Positions 44,349-52,816 of a stretch of 64,000 nucleotides of DNA are shown here, in pieces; positions within the stretch are counted from its first letter, which is position 1, and every line of letters begins with the position of its first letter. Origin of the DNA: Kitasatospora sp. SUK 42. GTDB taxonomy: Bacteria; Actinomycetota; Actinomycetes; Streptomycetales; Streptomycetaceae. Location of the stretch: assembly GCF_015776785.2 (NCBI RefSeq), contig NZ_LFMD02000007.1:1408615-1472614 (forward strand), in the 5' to 3' direction. The notes under the pieces are model-generated. The model searched no databases, was not told where the DNA came from, and saw nothing but the letters and a program-made list of their open reading frames with translations. A program made the position numbers and the translations under genes.

Positions 44349-47300
44349 TCACGGCGTGGTCAGCTCGGTCAGGTCGGCGATCACCTCGGAGGCGGTCACC
44401 GGGTCGAGCTCGGCGAAGGTCGGGAAGGTCCGGTTGTGAGTCCAGTAGTCGTTCGGGCGGACGTCGATCCACACCGTCTCCACCCGCTGCTCGGGATACA
44501 CGTCGTGCATGCCGACCGCGATGCCGTGCTCCGGGGCGAGCACCACGTAGCGGTTGGGCCCGACCCGGCGCGACAGCCAGCGCTCCACACCGTTGTCCTG
44601 GGGCTCGCCGCGCTGCCAGCCGCGCCGCTCCATGCCGACCAGTCGGGCGGTGGGCAGCACCGGACCGTTCTCGAAGCGGGTCAGGCGGTGGCCCGCCCGC
44701 TCCTCGTCGCTCAGCGCGTACACCGGGCGGCCGAGCTGACGGAACGGCTGCAGGATCTCGTAGTCGGCGAACAGCTCCGACCAGGCGGCCAGGTCGTCGC
44801 CGAGCAGCAGCGGGTGGGCCAGTTTGACGGTGGCCCCGGCGGGCAGGGCGAACACCTCGTCCTGGACGTCCGCCAGGGTGCGGTCCTCGGCGACCCGGAA
44901 CGCCGTGGTGGCGCCGTCCGCCTCGGCCAGCCACACCAGCCGGCGCACCAGGTGCCACAGCAGCGGGTGCCCGACGAAGAGCTGCTGGAACTCCTCCGCC
45001 GTCCACGACCGCTGGGTGACCATCGCGTCCTCCAGGCGGCGGATCTGGTCTCCCGCCACCGTGCGGACGTCCTTTTTCAACGCGGCGAAGCGCTTGCGCT
45101 CGGCCGGGGCCAGCTCGGCGTCGTCGCGCGCCCCCGGGGTCGGCAGGTCCTTGCGGCGGGTGCCGTCCGCGTCCAGCACGTACGGCTTGAGCTGCTCGTC
45201 GAAGCCCACCGTGAAGGTCCGGGTGCCGTAGTCGACGACGGTGGTCCCGTCGGCATCCAGCCCGAAGTCGGGCACCAGACGGTCGGACAGCTGCTCCCCG
45301 GACAGGCCGAGCCCGGCCGCCACCTCGGCGATCTTCTCCTGCGCCCGCGCCTTGAGCGCCTTGAACCTCACCCGCTGCGCGATGCCGTGCAGGTGCAGCA
45401 GGGCGACGTCGCTGCCGATCGCGGCCAGTACCTCCAGGCCGTCCACCGCGCGGTGGTGCGCCCCCTCGCCCGGCCACGCCCGGAGGAGCGGCGTCAGCCG
45501 GCGGACCGTCTCGTCGTCACCCAGCCGGCCGAGCACGTGCAGCGCCCACCCGTCCTGGGACGGCATGCCCGCCAGCCGCCACTGCTCGAACACCGCCCAG
45601 CCGAAGTCCGTCAACGACCGGGGCTCGCACACCTGCGCCACCTGGTCGAGGCCCGGGTAGACCGCCCCCGGCTTGGACAGCGCGAGCATGGTGAGCACGT
45701 GCCGCACCGCCTCCGCGGGCAGCGCGCCGCCACCGCCGCGCACCAGCAGCTGGGGCAGCATCATCGGCTCCGCCCAGTCACCGGGCTGAGGCACCTTCGC
45801 GGGCAGCACGTTCACCAGCGGGTCGGCCGACAGCAGCGCACCGACCACCTCCTCCGCCTCCGGCCCGTACTCGCCGGCCACGGCGCGCACCGCCGGTGCG
45901 CCGTGCGCGGCACCGATCAGCCGCAGGGCCTGTTCGGCGCCGCGCCGGGCCGTACCGGCCTTCCCGGTGGCGGCGGGCACCAACAGACGGGCCGCGTCCA
46001 GTCCGTGCCGGGCGAACCAGGAACGGGCGGCGTCGCCCGCCGACTTGAGGCGCACCAGCCAGTCCGCCATCGTCACGGCCACCCGGACGTCCAGGTACGG
46101 CAGCAGCAGCGACGCGTGCGTGGCCGGGTGCTGCAGCGCGGAGGCCAGGACCGGGTCGAGCGCGTCCCGCTCGAAGCGCGCGGCGACCCGGCGCAGCGCG
46201 CCCACGGCGTCCCAGACGTACTCCTCGCCGCGCCACTGCGAGATCAGCGGCCGGCCCAGCTCCTCGTCGCCGTACGCGAACAGCGCCAGTTCCTCGTGCC
46301 GGTTGGACCGGGACCGGGCGCCGCCGGACGTCCCGCTCGCGGCCCGGATCGTGCCGGCGATCCGCTGCCAGTCGCCGTCCGACCAGCGCGCGTACCACGA
46401 CTCGGAGGCCGCCCACGTCTCCCGCTCACCCGGCAGCCAACGCAGCTGCGGCTCCTCCGGCGCGGTGAGGCCGGTCAGCACGCGGGGCCTGGCGGTGGAG
46501 CGCGGACGGGTCCACGGCGGGCTGGTGAACAGCTCCGGCAGCGAGTCGGGGCGGACGTCCGCCACCCGGCCGCCCAGGTCGGTGAGCGGCTCGACCAGGG
46601 CCGCCTGCTCCGGCGGCAGCTGCGGCAGCAGTTCGAGCGCGGTCGCGCGGTGGGCGGCGACGTGGGCGGTGAGGAGCTGGCGGGCGAGCCGCTGCACGGC
46701 CGGCTCGGCGGCCTCCGCGGCGGCCTCCGCGAGGAGGCGCAGAGCACGTCGGGGGAAGCGGCGCATGGCCGCCACCAGGGCTCCGCGGGCCGCCTTGTCG
46801 TTCTCCTGGTGGGTCAGCAGCCCCCGGAAGCCCTCGTCGGAGGGAAGCTCGGCGATCGCGTTCAGCAGCTGCTTCTGCTTGTCGCTGTAGAGGTAGTCGC
46901 TGGCCAGGGCGTGCAGTAGCAGCGGTGCGGCGCCGCCCCCGAGACCCTCCGCCACGGTCGCGATGATCTCGGCGGACCAGCCGTCCCAGCCCAGGCTCGG
47001 CAGCTGGGGCAGCTTCTTCAGTGGCTCGGCGGAGGACAGCGAGCACAGCAGCATCGACCGCTCGGCCGTGCCCAGCCGCGCGGCCGACTCCGCGCACTCC
47101 TCGGCCCAGGCGGACTCGGACGGCACCAGGTACGCCGCCACCACCAGGCGGGACAGGTCGGCCCGGCGGTCGGACAGGGCCTCGACCGCCGCGCGGTGGG
47201 TCTTCTCGTCGCACGCCGCCAGCAGCGACCGGACGCGGTCCGCGGCGGGGCGGTACATCGCGGTCGTCCGCATGCCCGCGCGTCGGAGGCGCGGGTTGAC

Positions 47301-47990
47301 GGCGCGGGAGTTGTGCCAGTCGGTCTCGACGGCCACCGTGAACAGCTCGACGGTGGCCCTGGCCGCGAACGGCAGGCCGAACTCCGCCACCCAGGCGTCC
47401 ACGGCCGTCCGGATCCTGTTGTCGGTGGAGCTCGCGAACACCGCGGCCAGCACCGCCGCACCGACCGGGTCCCGACCGCCGGAGTGGTGGGCACGGGCGG
47501 CCTCGACGAGCTCCGCGTCACTGCGGTCCGAGGTGAGCGCCTGCTCCAGCCAGTCGTCCATCGACCTCAGCGCGGCGTGGTAGCCGTTCACCGCGTCCTT
47601 CACCAGGGCGCTCGGTGGGCGCGGGACGCCGCCCCGGCGGGGGATCACGACCCGGCGCCAGGCCTCCGGCAGGACGAAGGCGTCCTCGTCGACCGGGGCG
47701 TCCAGGGGCTCGGGGGCGGCGGCGGGCGTGGCGGGCGCGGCCGAGGCGGTCGCCACGACGGGCTGCGGGGTGGAGGCCGCGCCGACGCCGTTCTCGCGGT
47801 AGCCCTTGCGCTCCTTCTCGGCGACCGTCCTGGCGAAGTGCGCCTGCGCCGCCTCCGCGGTCGGGAACTCCTTGCTCTGCTCCCGCCCGTCGGTGCCGGT
47901 CCGGCCGTAGCGCACGGTCACCACGGCACCGTCGACCGCGGCCTCCCAGAACTTGTCCGAGCCGCCCTCGACGAACTCCCAGCGCCGCAC
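44349..47990 (-). CDS. DUF4132 protein with N-terminal WGR domain (YehI/MolR-like)
   Basis: A 1213-residue protein. Residues 1-66 form a WGR domain (MRRWEFVEGGSDKFWEAAVD, VRYGRTGTDGREQSKEF), a module found in PARPs and nucleic-acid-linked proteins. The middle is HEAT-like helical repeat, and the last 250 residues carry the DUF4132 end (EEFQQLFVGHPLLWHLVRRL, NRYVVLAPEHG, VRPNDYWTHNRTFP). The GTG start has GGAG just upstream. It heads the five-gene chain and would be the recognition or scaffold part (inference). Confidence 0.88.
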   Translation of the reverse strand: MRRWEFVEGGSDKFWEAAVDGAVVTVRYGRTGTDGREQSKEFPTAEAAQAHFARTVAEKERKGYRENGVGAASTPQPVVATASAAPATPAAAPEPLDAPVDEDAFVLPEAWRRVVIPRRGGVPRPPSALVKDAVNGYHAALRSMDDWLEQALTSDRSDAELVEAARAHHSGGRDPVGAAVLAAVFASSTDNRIRTAVDAWVAEFGLPFAARATVELFTVAVETDWHNSRAVNPRLRRAGMRTTAMYRPAADRVRSLLAACDEKTHRAAVEALSDRRADLSRLVVAAYLVPSESAWAEECAESAARLGTAERSMLLCSLSSAEPLKKLPQLPSLGWDGWSAEIIATVAEGLGGGAAPLLLHALASDYLYSDKQKQLLNAIAELPSDEGFRGLLTHQENDKAARGALVAAMRRFPRRALRLLAEAAAEAAEPAVQRLARQLLTAHVAAHRATALELLPQLPPEQAALVEPLTDLGGRVADVRPDSLPELFTSPPWTRPRSTARPRVLTGLTAPEEPQLRWLPGERETWAASESWYARWSDGDWQRIAGTIRAASGTSGGARSRSNRHEELALFAYGDEELGRPLISQWRGEEYVWDAVGALRRVAARFERDALDPVLASALQHPATHASLLLPYLDVRVAVTMADWLVRLKSAGDAARSWFARHGLDAARLLVPAATGKAGTARRGAEQALRLIGAAHGAPAVRAVAGEYGPEAEEVVGALLSADPLVNVLPAKVPQPGDWAEPMMLPQLLVRGGGGALPAEAVRHVLTMLALSKPGAVYPGLDQVAQVCEPRSLTDFGWAVFEQWRLAGMPSQDGWALHVLGRLGDDETVRRLTPLLRAWPGEGAHHRAVDGLEVLAAIGSDVALLHLHGIAQRVRFKALKARAQEKIAEVAAGLGLSGEQLSDRLVPDFGLDADGTTVVDYGTRTFTVGFDEQLKPYVLDADGTRRKDLPTPGARDDAELAPAERKRFAALKKDVRTVAGDQIRRLEDAMVTQRSWTAEEFQQLFVGHPLLWHLVRRLVWLAEADGATTAFRVAEDRTLADVQDEVFALPAGATVKLAHPLLLGDDLAAWSELFADYEILQPFRQLGRPVYALSDEERAGHRLTRFENGPVLPTARLVGMERRGWQRGEPQDNGVERWLSRRVGPNRYVVLAPEHGIAVGMHDVYPEQRVETVWIDVRPNDYWTHNRTFPTFAELDPVTASEVIADLTELTTP

Positions 47991-48236
47991 AGCTCCGCCC
48001 CTCTCCTCGAACGGTTGATCAGGTGAGGAACAGTAGCGAAGCCCACTGACAGGTCACCCGGCGGACCGCCCGGCGGGGTCGGTCCCACCGGAGGAACCAG
48101 CTGCGCGCCGATCAGTGACTCTGCGTACTCGGCGAGGCGGCCGGCCTGTCCGTGAAGGGGGAGCGGTTCGCCGCCGCGATCGCCGTGCCGTGGCCAGGGG
48201 GCTGTCGCGAGGTGTGGGCATTCGCCGGTGGCGGGC
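47991..48236. other. Intergenic region, no gene supported
   Basis: 246 bases between the DUF4132 start and the small membrane-protein gene. It should hold the promoter of the five-gene unit. I see no convincing -35/-10 pair, RNA or coding signal. Confidence 0.5.
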
Positions 48237-48770
48237 TCAGCGGCAGCGCCGTACCCAGTAGGCGTAGGTGACGGCCAGTAGCAGCGGACCCCACAGGAGC
48301 ATCAGGGCCTGGCAGCACACTCCCAGTACCCGCCACGAGTCGTTGGTGTAGTGCAGGCCGGGGATGACACCGAGGATCGCGAGCCACCACTCGACCAGTA
48401 CGCCGGTCAGCACCAGCCCGCCGAGGGTCGCCGGCACGATCGCCGCGGCCGGTGCCACCCGCCGACCGCCGATCACCGGGACCCAGCCGGGCACGACCTC
48501 GCCCCACCCACGCACCAGGCCGATGGAGAGCAGGGCGAGGCACTCGGAGACCGTGCTCAGGGTGAACACGTACGGCGCGATCACCCACCAGCTGTACGTC
48601 TTCTCCTGCACCGTCCCCATGGTGAAGCCGACCGCGAACGGCAGCCGCCACAGGCACGCGGGCAGTCCCACCAGAGGGATGGCCCGCGCCATGGCGGTGG
48701 CCCAGCGCGGCACGGGTCGCTCGGTGCCGTCTGCGGGGGGAGCGGCCGAGGGCGTGGTCGTCGTCTTCAT
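48237..48770 (-). CDS. Small integral membrane protein, unknown function
   Basis: A 177-residue protein with four predicted helices (around LVGLPACLWRLPFAVGF, YVFTLSTVSECLALLSIGLV, VPATLGGLVLTGVLV and VCCQALMLLWGPLLLAVTYAYW) and a polar N-terminus. ATG 48770 is preferred; GAGGG lies 8 bases upstream, while the GTG at 48776 is only 2 bases from it. I do not recognise the family. It resembles many actinomycete four-helix proteins encoded alone. Confidence 0.75.
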   Translation of the reverse strand: MKTTTTPSAAPPADGTERPVPRWATAMARAIPLVGLPACLWRLPFAVGFTMGTVQEKTYSWWVIAPYVFTLSTVSECLALLSIGLVRGWGEVVPGWVPVIGGRRVAPAAAIVPATLGGLVLTGVLVEWWLAILGVIPGLHYTNDSWRVLGVCCQALMLLWGPLLLAVTYAYWVRRCR

Positions 48771-48985
48771 GCTCACTACCCTCGGCGTCAGCCGATTCGC
48801 CGGCGTCGTCCCGGTGAATGATGCCGGTGCCTCTGGAGGGGGAGCCGTCCGGGACTCCAGTGGTCCGGCGGGAGGAGAGTACGTCCGATGGCACGGCCGA
48901 ACCGGCGCGCGGCCGTCTGGACATCGCGGTCGAGCCGAACCGCAGCCTCCCGAGCGGCGCAGGGCGGCGTCGTGTCCGGCGCGCG

Positions 48986-49190
48986 TCAGGCGCCCGGCGG
49001 CCGGGTGCCCGGACCGTCGGGGCCCGAGCGTTCGGCGTGCTCGGCGATGGAGCGGGTGGCGGCATCAGGCAGACCGAGGTGCTGGGCGAGCTGGTCGGGG
49101 CGATGGCCCTGGAGGGCCAGCAGGTACGCGGTGTGGACGCGTGCGTCGTAGGCGACCTCGGGGGAGGTGGTGGCGGCGAAGTCGCGGTGG
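48986..49190 (-). pseudogene. 3' fragment of an unidentified minus-strand gene
   Basis: A coding-quality stretch of about 68 residues ending in a normal stop: RHRDFAATTSPEVAYD, then RVHTAYLLALQGHRPDQLAQ and LGLPDAATRSIAEHAERSG, which looks like a helix-turn-helix tail. In the upstream direction it runs straight into the lutA remnant at about 49190 and hits a stop at 49205, so the front of the gene is missing. The family is not recognised. The interval 48771-48985 shows nothing I can name. Confidence 0.5.
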
Positions 49191-49191
49191 C

Positions 49192-49807
49192 GGGCAGATG
49201 CACTTCAACACCGGATACCGCCCCGAAGCCGTCGCCCCTGGTGGAGCGCTTCGCCCGGACCTTCGCCGACCACGACGCCGTCATCACCCCCTCCGCCTCC
49301 TGCGCCGGCATGATCCGCGACAACCATCCCATCCTCGCCGAGCAGCACGGCAACCCCCGAATCCGAGCCGAGGTCGCCGAACTGGCGCCCAGGGTCCACG
49401 AGTTCACCGAGTTCCTGACCGACGTCCTCGGGGTGACGGACGTTGGCGCCCGCTTCCCGCACACGGTCGCCTACCACCCCACCTGTCACTCCCTGCGCGG
49501 CCTGCGCCTGGGTGACCGGCCGCAGCGACTGCTGCGCGCCGTCGAGGACCTCGACCTGGTCGACCTGTCGGACGCCGATTCCTGCTGCGGCTTCGGCGGC
49601 ACCTTCGCCGTCAGGAACGCCGAGACCTCCGCCGCGATGCTCGCGGACAAGCTGCGAGGAGCCCTGGACAGCGGCGCCGAGGTGCTGTGCGCGGCCGACA
49701 ACTCCTGCCTGCTGCACATCGGCGGCGGCCTCTCCCGCCAGGGCGGCAGCGTGCGCACCATGCACCTGGCCGAGATCCTCGCGGCCGGAGAGGGGGATCT
49801 TCGTTGA
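49192..49807 (+). pseudogene. lutA: Truncated, frameshifted lutA remnant (lactate-oxidation Fe-S protein)
   Basis: The sequence resumes in the middle of LutA at GQMHFNTGYRPEAVA; the first 65-70 residues, including the start and the first CCG Cys motif, are gone. At the CCCC run 49235-49238 the frame must shift to continue as PLVERFARTFADHDA and SASCAGMIRDNHP. The rest (HPTCHSLRGLRLGDRPQ, DSCCGFGGTFAVRN) is normal to the stop. LutA is a Cys-rich Fe-S subunit of LutABC lactate oxidation. Without a start and with an indel it cannot be functional. Confidence 0.75.
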
Positions 49808-50649
49808 GCACGATGGACAGCCGCGGAGTGGTCTTCCTGGGCAGCCCCGCCTTTCCTGAGGCCGCCCGCACAGCTCTCGCAGACGGCCAGCTGCGCGCCA
49901 ACCTGAAACGGGCCACCTCCACCATCCGGGACAAGCGCCTCGCCGTAGCCTCGGAGCTGGACGACTGGGAGGCGCTGCGCGAGTCGGCCGCCGCGATCAA
50001 GAAGCGCACCGCACGCCATCTCGACCGCTACCTGGTGCGGTTGGAGCAGTCCGTCACGGCGGCGGGCGGCACCGTCCACTGGGCATCGGACGCGGCCGAG
50101 GCGAACCGGATCGTCACCGAGCTGGTCCGGGCCACCGGGGAACGGGAGGTGGTGAAGGTCAAGTCCATGGCGACCCAGGAGATCGGCCTCAACGAGCACC
50201 TCGCCGGGGCCGGGATCACCGCCTACGAGACCGATCTCGCCGAGCTGATCGTGCAGTTGGGTGACGACCGGCCCTCTCACATCCTCGTCCCGGCGATCCA
50301 CAGGAACCGCACGGAGATCCGCGAGATCTTCGCCGCCCGGATGGGGGAGTGGGGTCAGCCCGCCCCCGAAGGGCTGGGTGACGCCCCGGCCGAGCTCGCC
50401 GAGGCGGCCCGGCGCCAATTGCGGGAGAAGTTCCTCACCGCCAAGGTCGCCGCCACCGTCCTCGACTCCTCGTTCCTGCTCGCCGTCGCCCAGAAGGCGG
50501 CCGCGCTCGGCGGCCGGGCGCTCGCCCGGCGTGGCCGGATCGGACGACTGCACGGCTGGTCCGACACCCGCGACACCCCCGCGCCGCCCGCCCAGTCCTT
50601 CCGCAGCTGGTGGCGTGAGAACAAGTGTGAGAACAAGGAGGGCCAGTGA
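49804..50649 (+). pseudogene. lutB: lutB with large internal in-frame deletion
   Basis: The N-terminal 220 residues match LutB (FLGSPAFPEAARTALADGQL, WEALRESAAAIKKRTA, VKVKSMATQEIGLNEHLAGA) up to REKFLTAKVA. The sequence then jumps directly to the C-terminal end (LLAVAQKAAALGGRALARRG, PAPPAQSFRSWW). The missing 190-200 residues hold the rest of the LUD domain and the ferredoxin-like cysteines for two [4Fe-4S] clusters. The 281-residue product is open and might be made, but it cannot carry electrons. The junction is near 50440-50470. TTG 49804 overlaps the lutA stop (TTGA). Confidence 0.75.
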
Positions 50650-50752
50650 TGAGCAGCCGCGAGGCCATCCTCGGCCGGATCCGCGCCGCCCTCACCGACG
50701 TCCCGGCCGGCGAGACCCCGGACGACGTCCCGGTACCCCGGGCGTACCGTCG
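50646..50752 (+). pseudogene. lutC: lutC 5' fragment
   Basis: The first 36 residues (MSSREAILGRIRAALTDVP, then PDDVPVPRAYRR) are clearly LutC, starting at GTG 50646 or ATG 50649 and overlapping the lutB stop. After about 50752 the sequence no longer resembles the family, although the frame stays open to 51023. The last roughly 170 residues of LutC are missing. Confidence 0.65.
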
Positions 50753-51121
50753 GTCGCACCTGGAGCCCGGGCAGGACGGTCTTGAGGGTGCTGTCCTTGG
50801 CGAAGGTACCAGTGGCCACCGGGTTTCCCCAGATGACGCCGACCGGATCGCTGCCCTTCGCGGACTTCCGTGCGGACACCGACTGGTGGGGATCCGCCAC
50901 CAGGCGCAGGAGGAACCCGACCCGCGCGAGCCCGAGTCGCCGCGGTCGGTGACGAGGAGATTCGGCGGGCGTTGGACCGTGTCGCGGCAGCGCCGACTCC
51001 CACCGCACCCGCACGATGGCTGAGGGTGAGTCGCCGTTCCGGCGAGGCGTCGGAGGCCCCGGCCGGCTCCACTCCGGTCGCGGCCACCGGCCACCGACCG
51101 TACGTCCACGAGGAGTTGACC
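50753..51121. other. Unassigned junction sequence between lutC remnant and dioxygenase gene
   Basis: 369 bases with open frames on both strands but no recognised protein. It probably contains further fragments left by deletions, and the promoter and leader of the dioxygenase gene. Confidence 0.4.
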
Positions 51122-52021
51122 ATGACCGACCGCGATCCCGCCGCCTCCGCCGACCAGGCCGCACGCGAACACGGCCTCGTCGAAAGCGTCGTCGCGAGCT
51201 TCGCGAACTGTGCCGACCCGAGGCTGCGGGAGGTGATGAGCTCGCTGACCCGGCACCTGCACGCCTTCATCCGCGAGGTGCGGCTGACCGAGGAGGAGTG
51301 GCGCACCGCGATCCGGTTCCTCGCCGAGGCCGGGCGCCTCGCCGGCGACGAGCACCAGGAGCTGGTCCTGCTCTCCGACGTCCTCGGCGCGTCGATGCAG
51401 ACCGTCGCCGTCAACAACGAGGCGTACGAGCATGCCACCGAGGCCACCGTCCTGGGGCCGTTCTTCGTGACGGACTCCCCGGGCATCCCGCACGGCGGTG
51501 ACCTCGCGGGTGGTGCGGCGGGCACGCCGTGCTGGGTCGAGGGCACGGTGACCGACACCGACGGGAGCCCTGTCGCCGGAGCGCGCATCGAGGTGTGGGA
51601 GGCCGACGAGGACGGCCTCTACGACGTCCAGTACGCCGACGGCCGCGTCGCCGGGCGGGCCCACCTCTACTCGGGCGACGACGGCGGCTACTGCTTCTGG
51701 GGCCTCAAGCCCGGTTCGTACCCCGTCCCGCACGACGGGCCGGTCGGCCGACTGCTGGAAGCGGTCGGTCGGTCCCCACAGCGCGTCGAACACCTGCACT
51801 ACATGGTGACCGCCCCCGGCTACCGCACCCTGGTGACCCAGGCCTTCGTCGAGGGCGACCCCCAACTGCGGCTCGGCGACTCCGTGTTCGGCGTGAAGGA
51901 CTCGCTCGTCAAGCGGTTCGAGGATCAGCGCCCCGGCACCCCCGGGCCTGACGGCCGGGAACTCGACGGCCAGGCGTGGTCCCGGGTGCGCTTCGACGTC
52001 GTCCTCGCCCCACAGCCCTGA
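51122..52021 (+). CDS. Intradiol ring-cleavage dioxygenase (hydroxyquinol/catechol 1,2-type)
   Basis: A 299-residue non-heme Fe(III) enzyme with an N-terminal helical dioxygenase domain ([29 protein letters not shown]) and the catalytic beta-sandwich. Iron ligands are visible: Tyr in [10 protein letters not shown], Tyr in [11 protein letters not shown], and the His pair in [13 protein letters not shown]. The [10 protein letters not shown] block and length fit hydroxyquinol 1,2-dioxygenases. GAGGAG precedes the ATG by 7 bases. It looks intact although it sits between decayed genes; its stop falls inside a 16-bp tandem repeat. Confidence 0.9.
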   Translation: MTDRDPAASADQAAREHGLVESVVASFANCADPRLREVMSSLTRHLHAFIREVRLTEEEWRTAIRFLAEAGRLAGDEHQELVLLSDVLGASMQTVAVNNEAYEHATEATVLGPFFVTDSPGIPHGGDLAGGAAGTPCWVEGTVTDTDGSPVAGARIEVWEADEDGLYDVQYADGRVAGRAHLYSGDDGGYCFWGLKPGSYPVPHDGPVGRLLEAVGRSPQRVEHLHYMVTAPGYRTLVTQAFVEGDPQLRLGDSVFGVKDSLVKRFEDQRPGTPGPDGRELDGQAWSRVRFDVVLAPQP

Positions 52022-52086
52022 AGCCCCACAGCCCTGAAGCCCCACAGTGCTGAGGCCCCACAGCCCTGAAGCCCCGCAGCCCTGAG
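52007..52086. repeat. Five 16-bp tandem repeats across the dioxygenase stop codon
   Basis: The unit is GCCCCACAGCCCTGAA. Copies at 52007, 52023, 52039 (two changes plus the last base), 52055 and 52071. The dioxygenase TGA is inside the first copy. Each copy except the third carries CCCTGA in register, so the repeats add stops rather than codons. Confidence 0.9.
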
Positions 52087-52153
52087 GGCGGCGTGCGAAG
52101 ACCCCGGGTGCTCCACCGAGAGCCTGGAGTGGCAGCCGCGCCGGGGAGGATCG

Positions 52154-52250
52154 GCCCGGGGCAAGGTCATCTGGTCCGAGCAACCACTGACCGCGCCCGA
52201 GTGCCTGTTCGAGGCGCTGCCGGGCGTAATTCCGGGAGCGGCGCGGGTCA
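52154..52250 (+). pseudogene. Fragment copy of the 3' end of a SpoIIE-type phosphatase gene
   Basis: Bases 52154-52220 match 58736-58802, the end of the large SpoIIE/HATPase gene, with about four changes; similarity continues past that gene's stop (ATTCCGGGA ... GGCGCGGG). It encodes RGKVIWSEQPLTAPE followed by a degenerate tail. Nothing upstream of 52154 matches clearly. It is the remnant of a duplicated or deleted paralogue. Confidence 0.7.
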
Positions 52251-52278
52251 ACGGGTCGCAGCGGGCCGACGAGGAAGA

Positions 52279-52695
52279 CTACGGGAAGACCTGCCCGAGC
52301 AGCCGCTGGAAGGCCCTGCGGTCCTCGTCGTCCAGCTGCTCCAGCGCGGTGAGGTCGGTGGTCAGTCGGGCCCGGATCCGCTCGACGGTGCGCTCGCCCT
52401 CCGTGGTGAGCACCACGTTCTTGATCCGCCGGTCGGCCGGGTCGGTCTCGCGCCGGACCAGGTCGCGGGCCTGCAGCCGGTCGACGATGCCGGTGACGTT
52501 GGAGGCGTCGCAGACGAGCAGCTCGGCGAGGGTGCGCATGGGCATCGGTCGCCGGAGCAGGCCGAGCACCTTGCCCTGCATGAGGGTGAGGCCGTGCTCG
52601 CCCGAGGCCACCGCAAAGTGCCGGTAGTACGCGGCCGCGGCGCGCGCCAGCTGGTCCATCAACTGGGCGGGGGTGGGCGGCGCGCTCTCGGTCAT
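52279..52695 (-). CDS. MarR-family transcriptional regulator
   Basis: A 138-residue winged-helix regulator: QLMDQLARAAAAYYRHFA, MQGKVLGLLRRPMPMRTLAE, LLVCDASNVTGIVDRLQARD and the wing VRRETDPADRRIKNVVLT. ATG 52695 gives the standard MarR length; there is no clear ribosome binding site, and the predicted -10 ends only 7 bases upstream, so the mRNA may be leaderless. It is divergent from the DJ-1/ALDH fusion gene, with shared palindromic sites between them. It probably represses both and responds to an aldehyde or phenolic compound (inference). Confidence 0.9.
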   Translation of the reverse strand: MTESAPPTPAQLMDQLARAAAAYYRHFAVASGEHGLTLMQGKVLGLLRRPMPMRTLAELLVCDASNVTGIVDRLQARDLVRRETDPADRRIKNVVLTTEGERTVERIRARLTTDLTALEQLDDEDRRAFQRLLGQVFP

Positions 52696-52702
52696 GAACC
52701 CG

Positions 52703-52731
52703 AGGATAGCCAGAATGATTGACATCCTCAA
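52703..52731 (-). promoter_or_regulatory. Promoter of the marR-type gene
   Basis: On the minus strand TTGAGG (52726-52731), 17-base spacer, TATCCT (52703-52708), 7 bases before the ATG. Confidence 0.55.
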
Positions 52732-52773
52732 CCATTGAGGCCTACCGTGAAGCATATTGCTTGAAGGCATCAA
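52719..52773. promoter_or_regulatory. Two TTGA-N5-TCAA operator candidates for the MarR regulator
   Basis: TTGACATCCTCAA (52719-52731) and TTGAAGGCATCAA (52761-52773), 42 bases (four turns) apart. The first covers the marR -35; the second lies in the promoter of the divergent gene. A third dyad, CCTCAACCATTGAGG, overlaps at 52726-52740. Confidence 0.55.
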
Positions 52774-52784
52774 CCATCTATGTT
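52757..52784 (+). promoter_or_regulatory. Promoter of the DJ-1/ALDH fusion gene
   Basis: TTGCTT (52757-52762), 16-base spacer, TATGTT (52779-52784). A MarR-type palindrome fills the spacer, so binding would block it. Confidence 0.45.
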
Positions 52785-52816
52785 CTTCACTTCCCCCCCC
52801 TTGCTGGAGCTCTGCC

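Noticed and set aside
48112-49464. 450-codon minus-strand frame over the membrane protein and lutA remnant
   Set aside because: It overlaps a four-helix membrane gene and the lutA remnant in other frames and has low-complexity Ser/Pro/Arg composition.
50753-51023. Read-through of lutC as a 125-residue protein
   Set aside because: After residue 36 the residues are Arg/Pro-rich and unlike LutC. I treat only the first part as a remnant.
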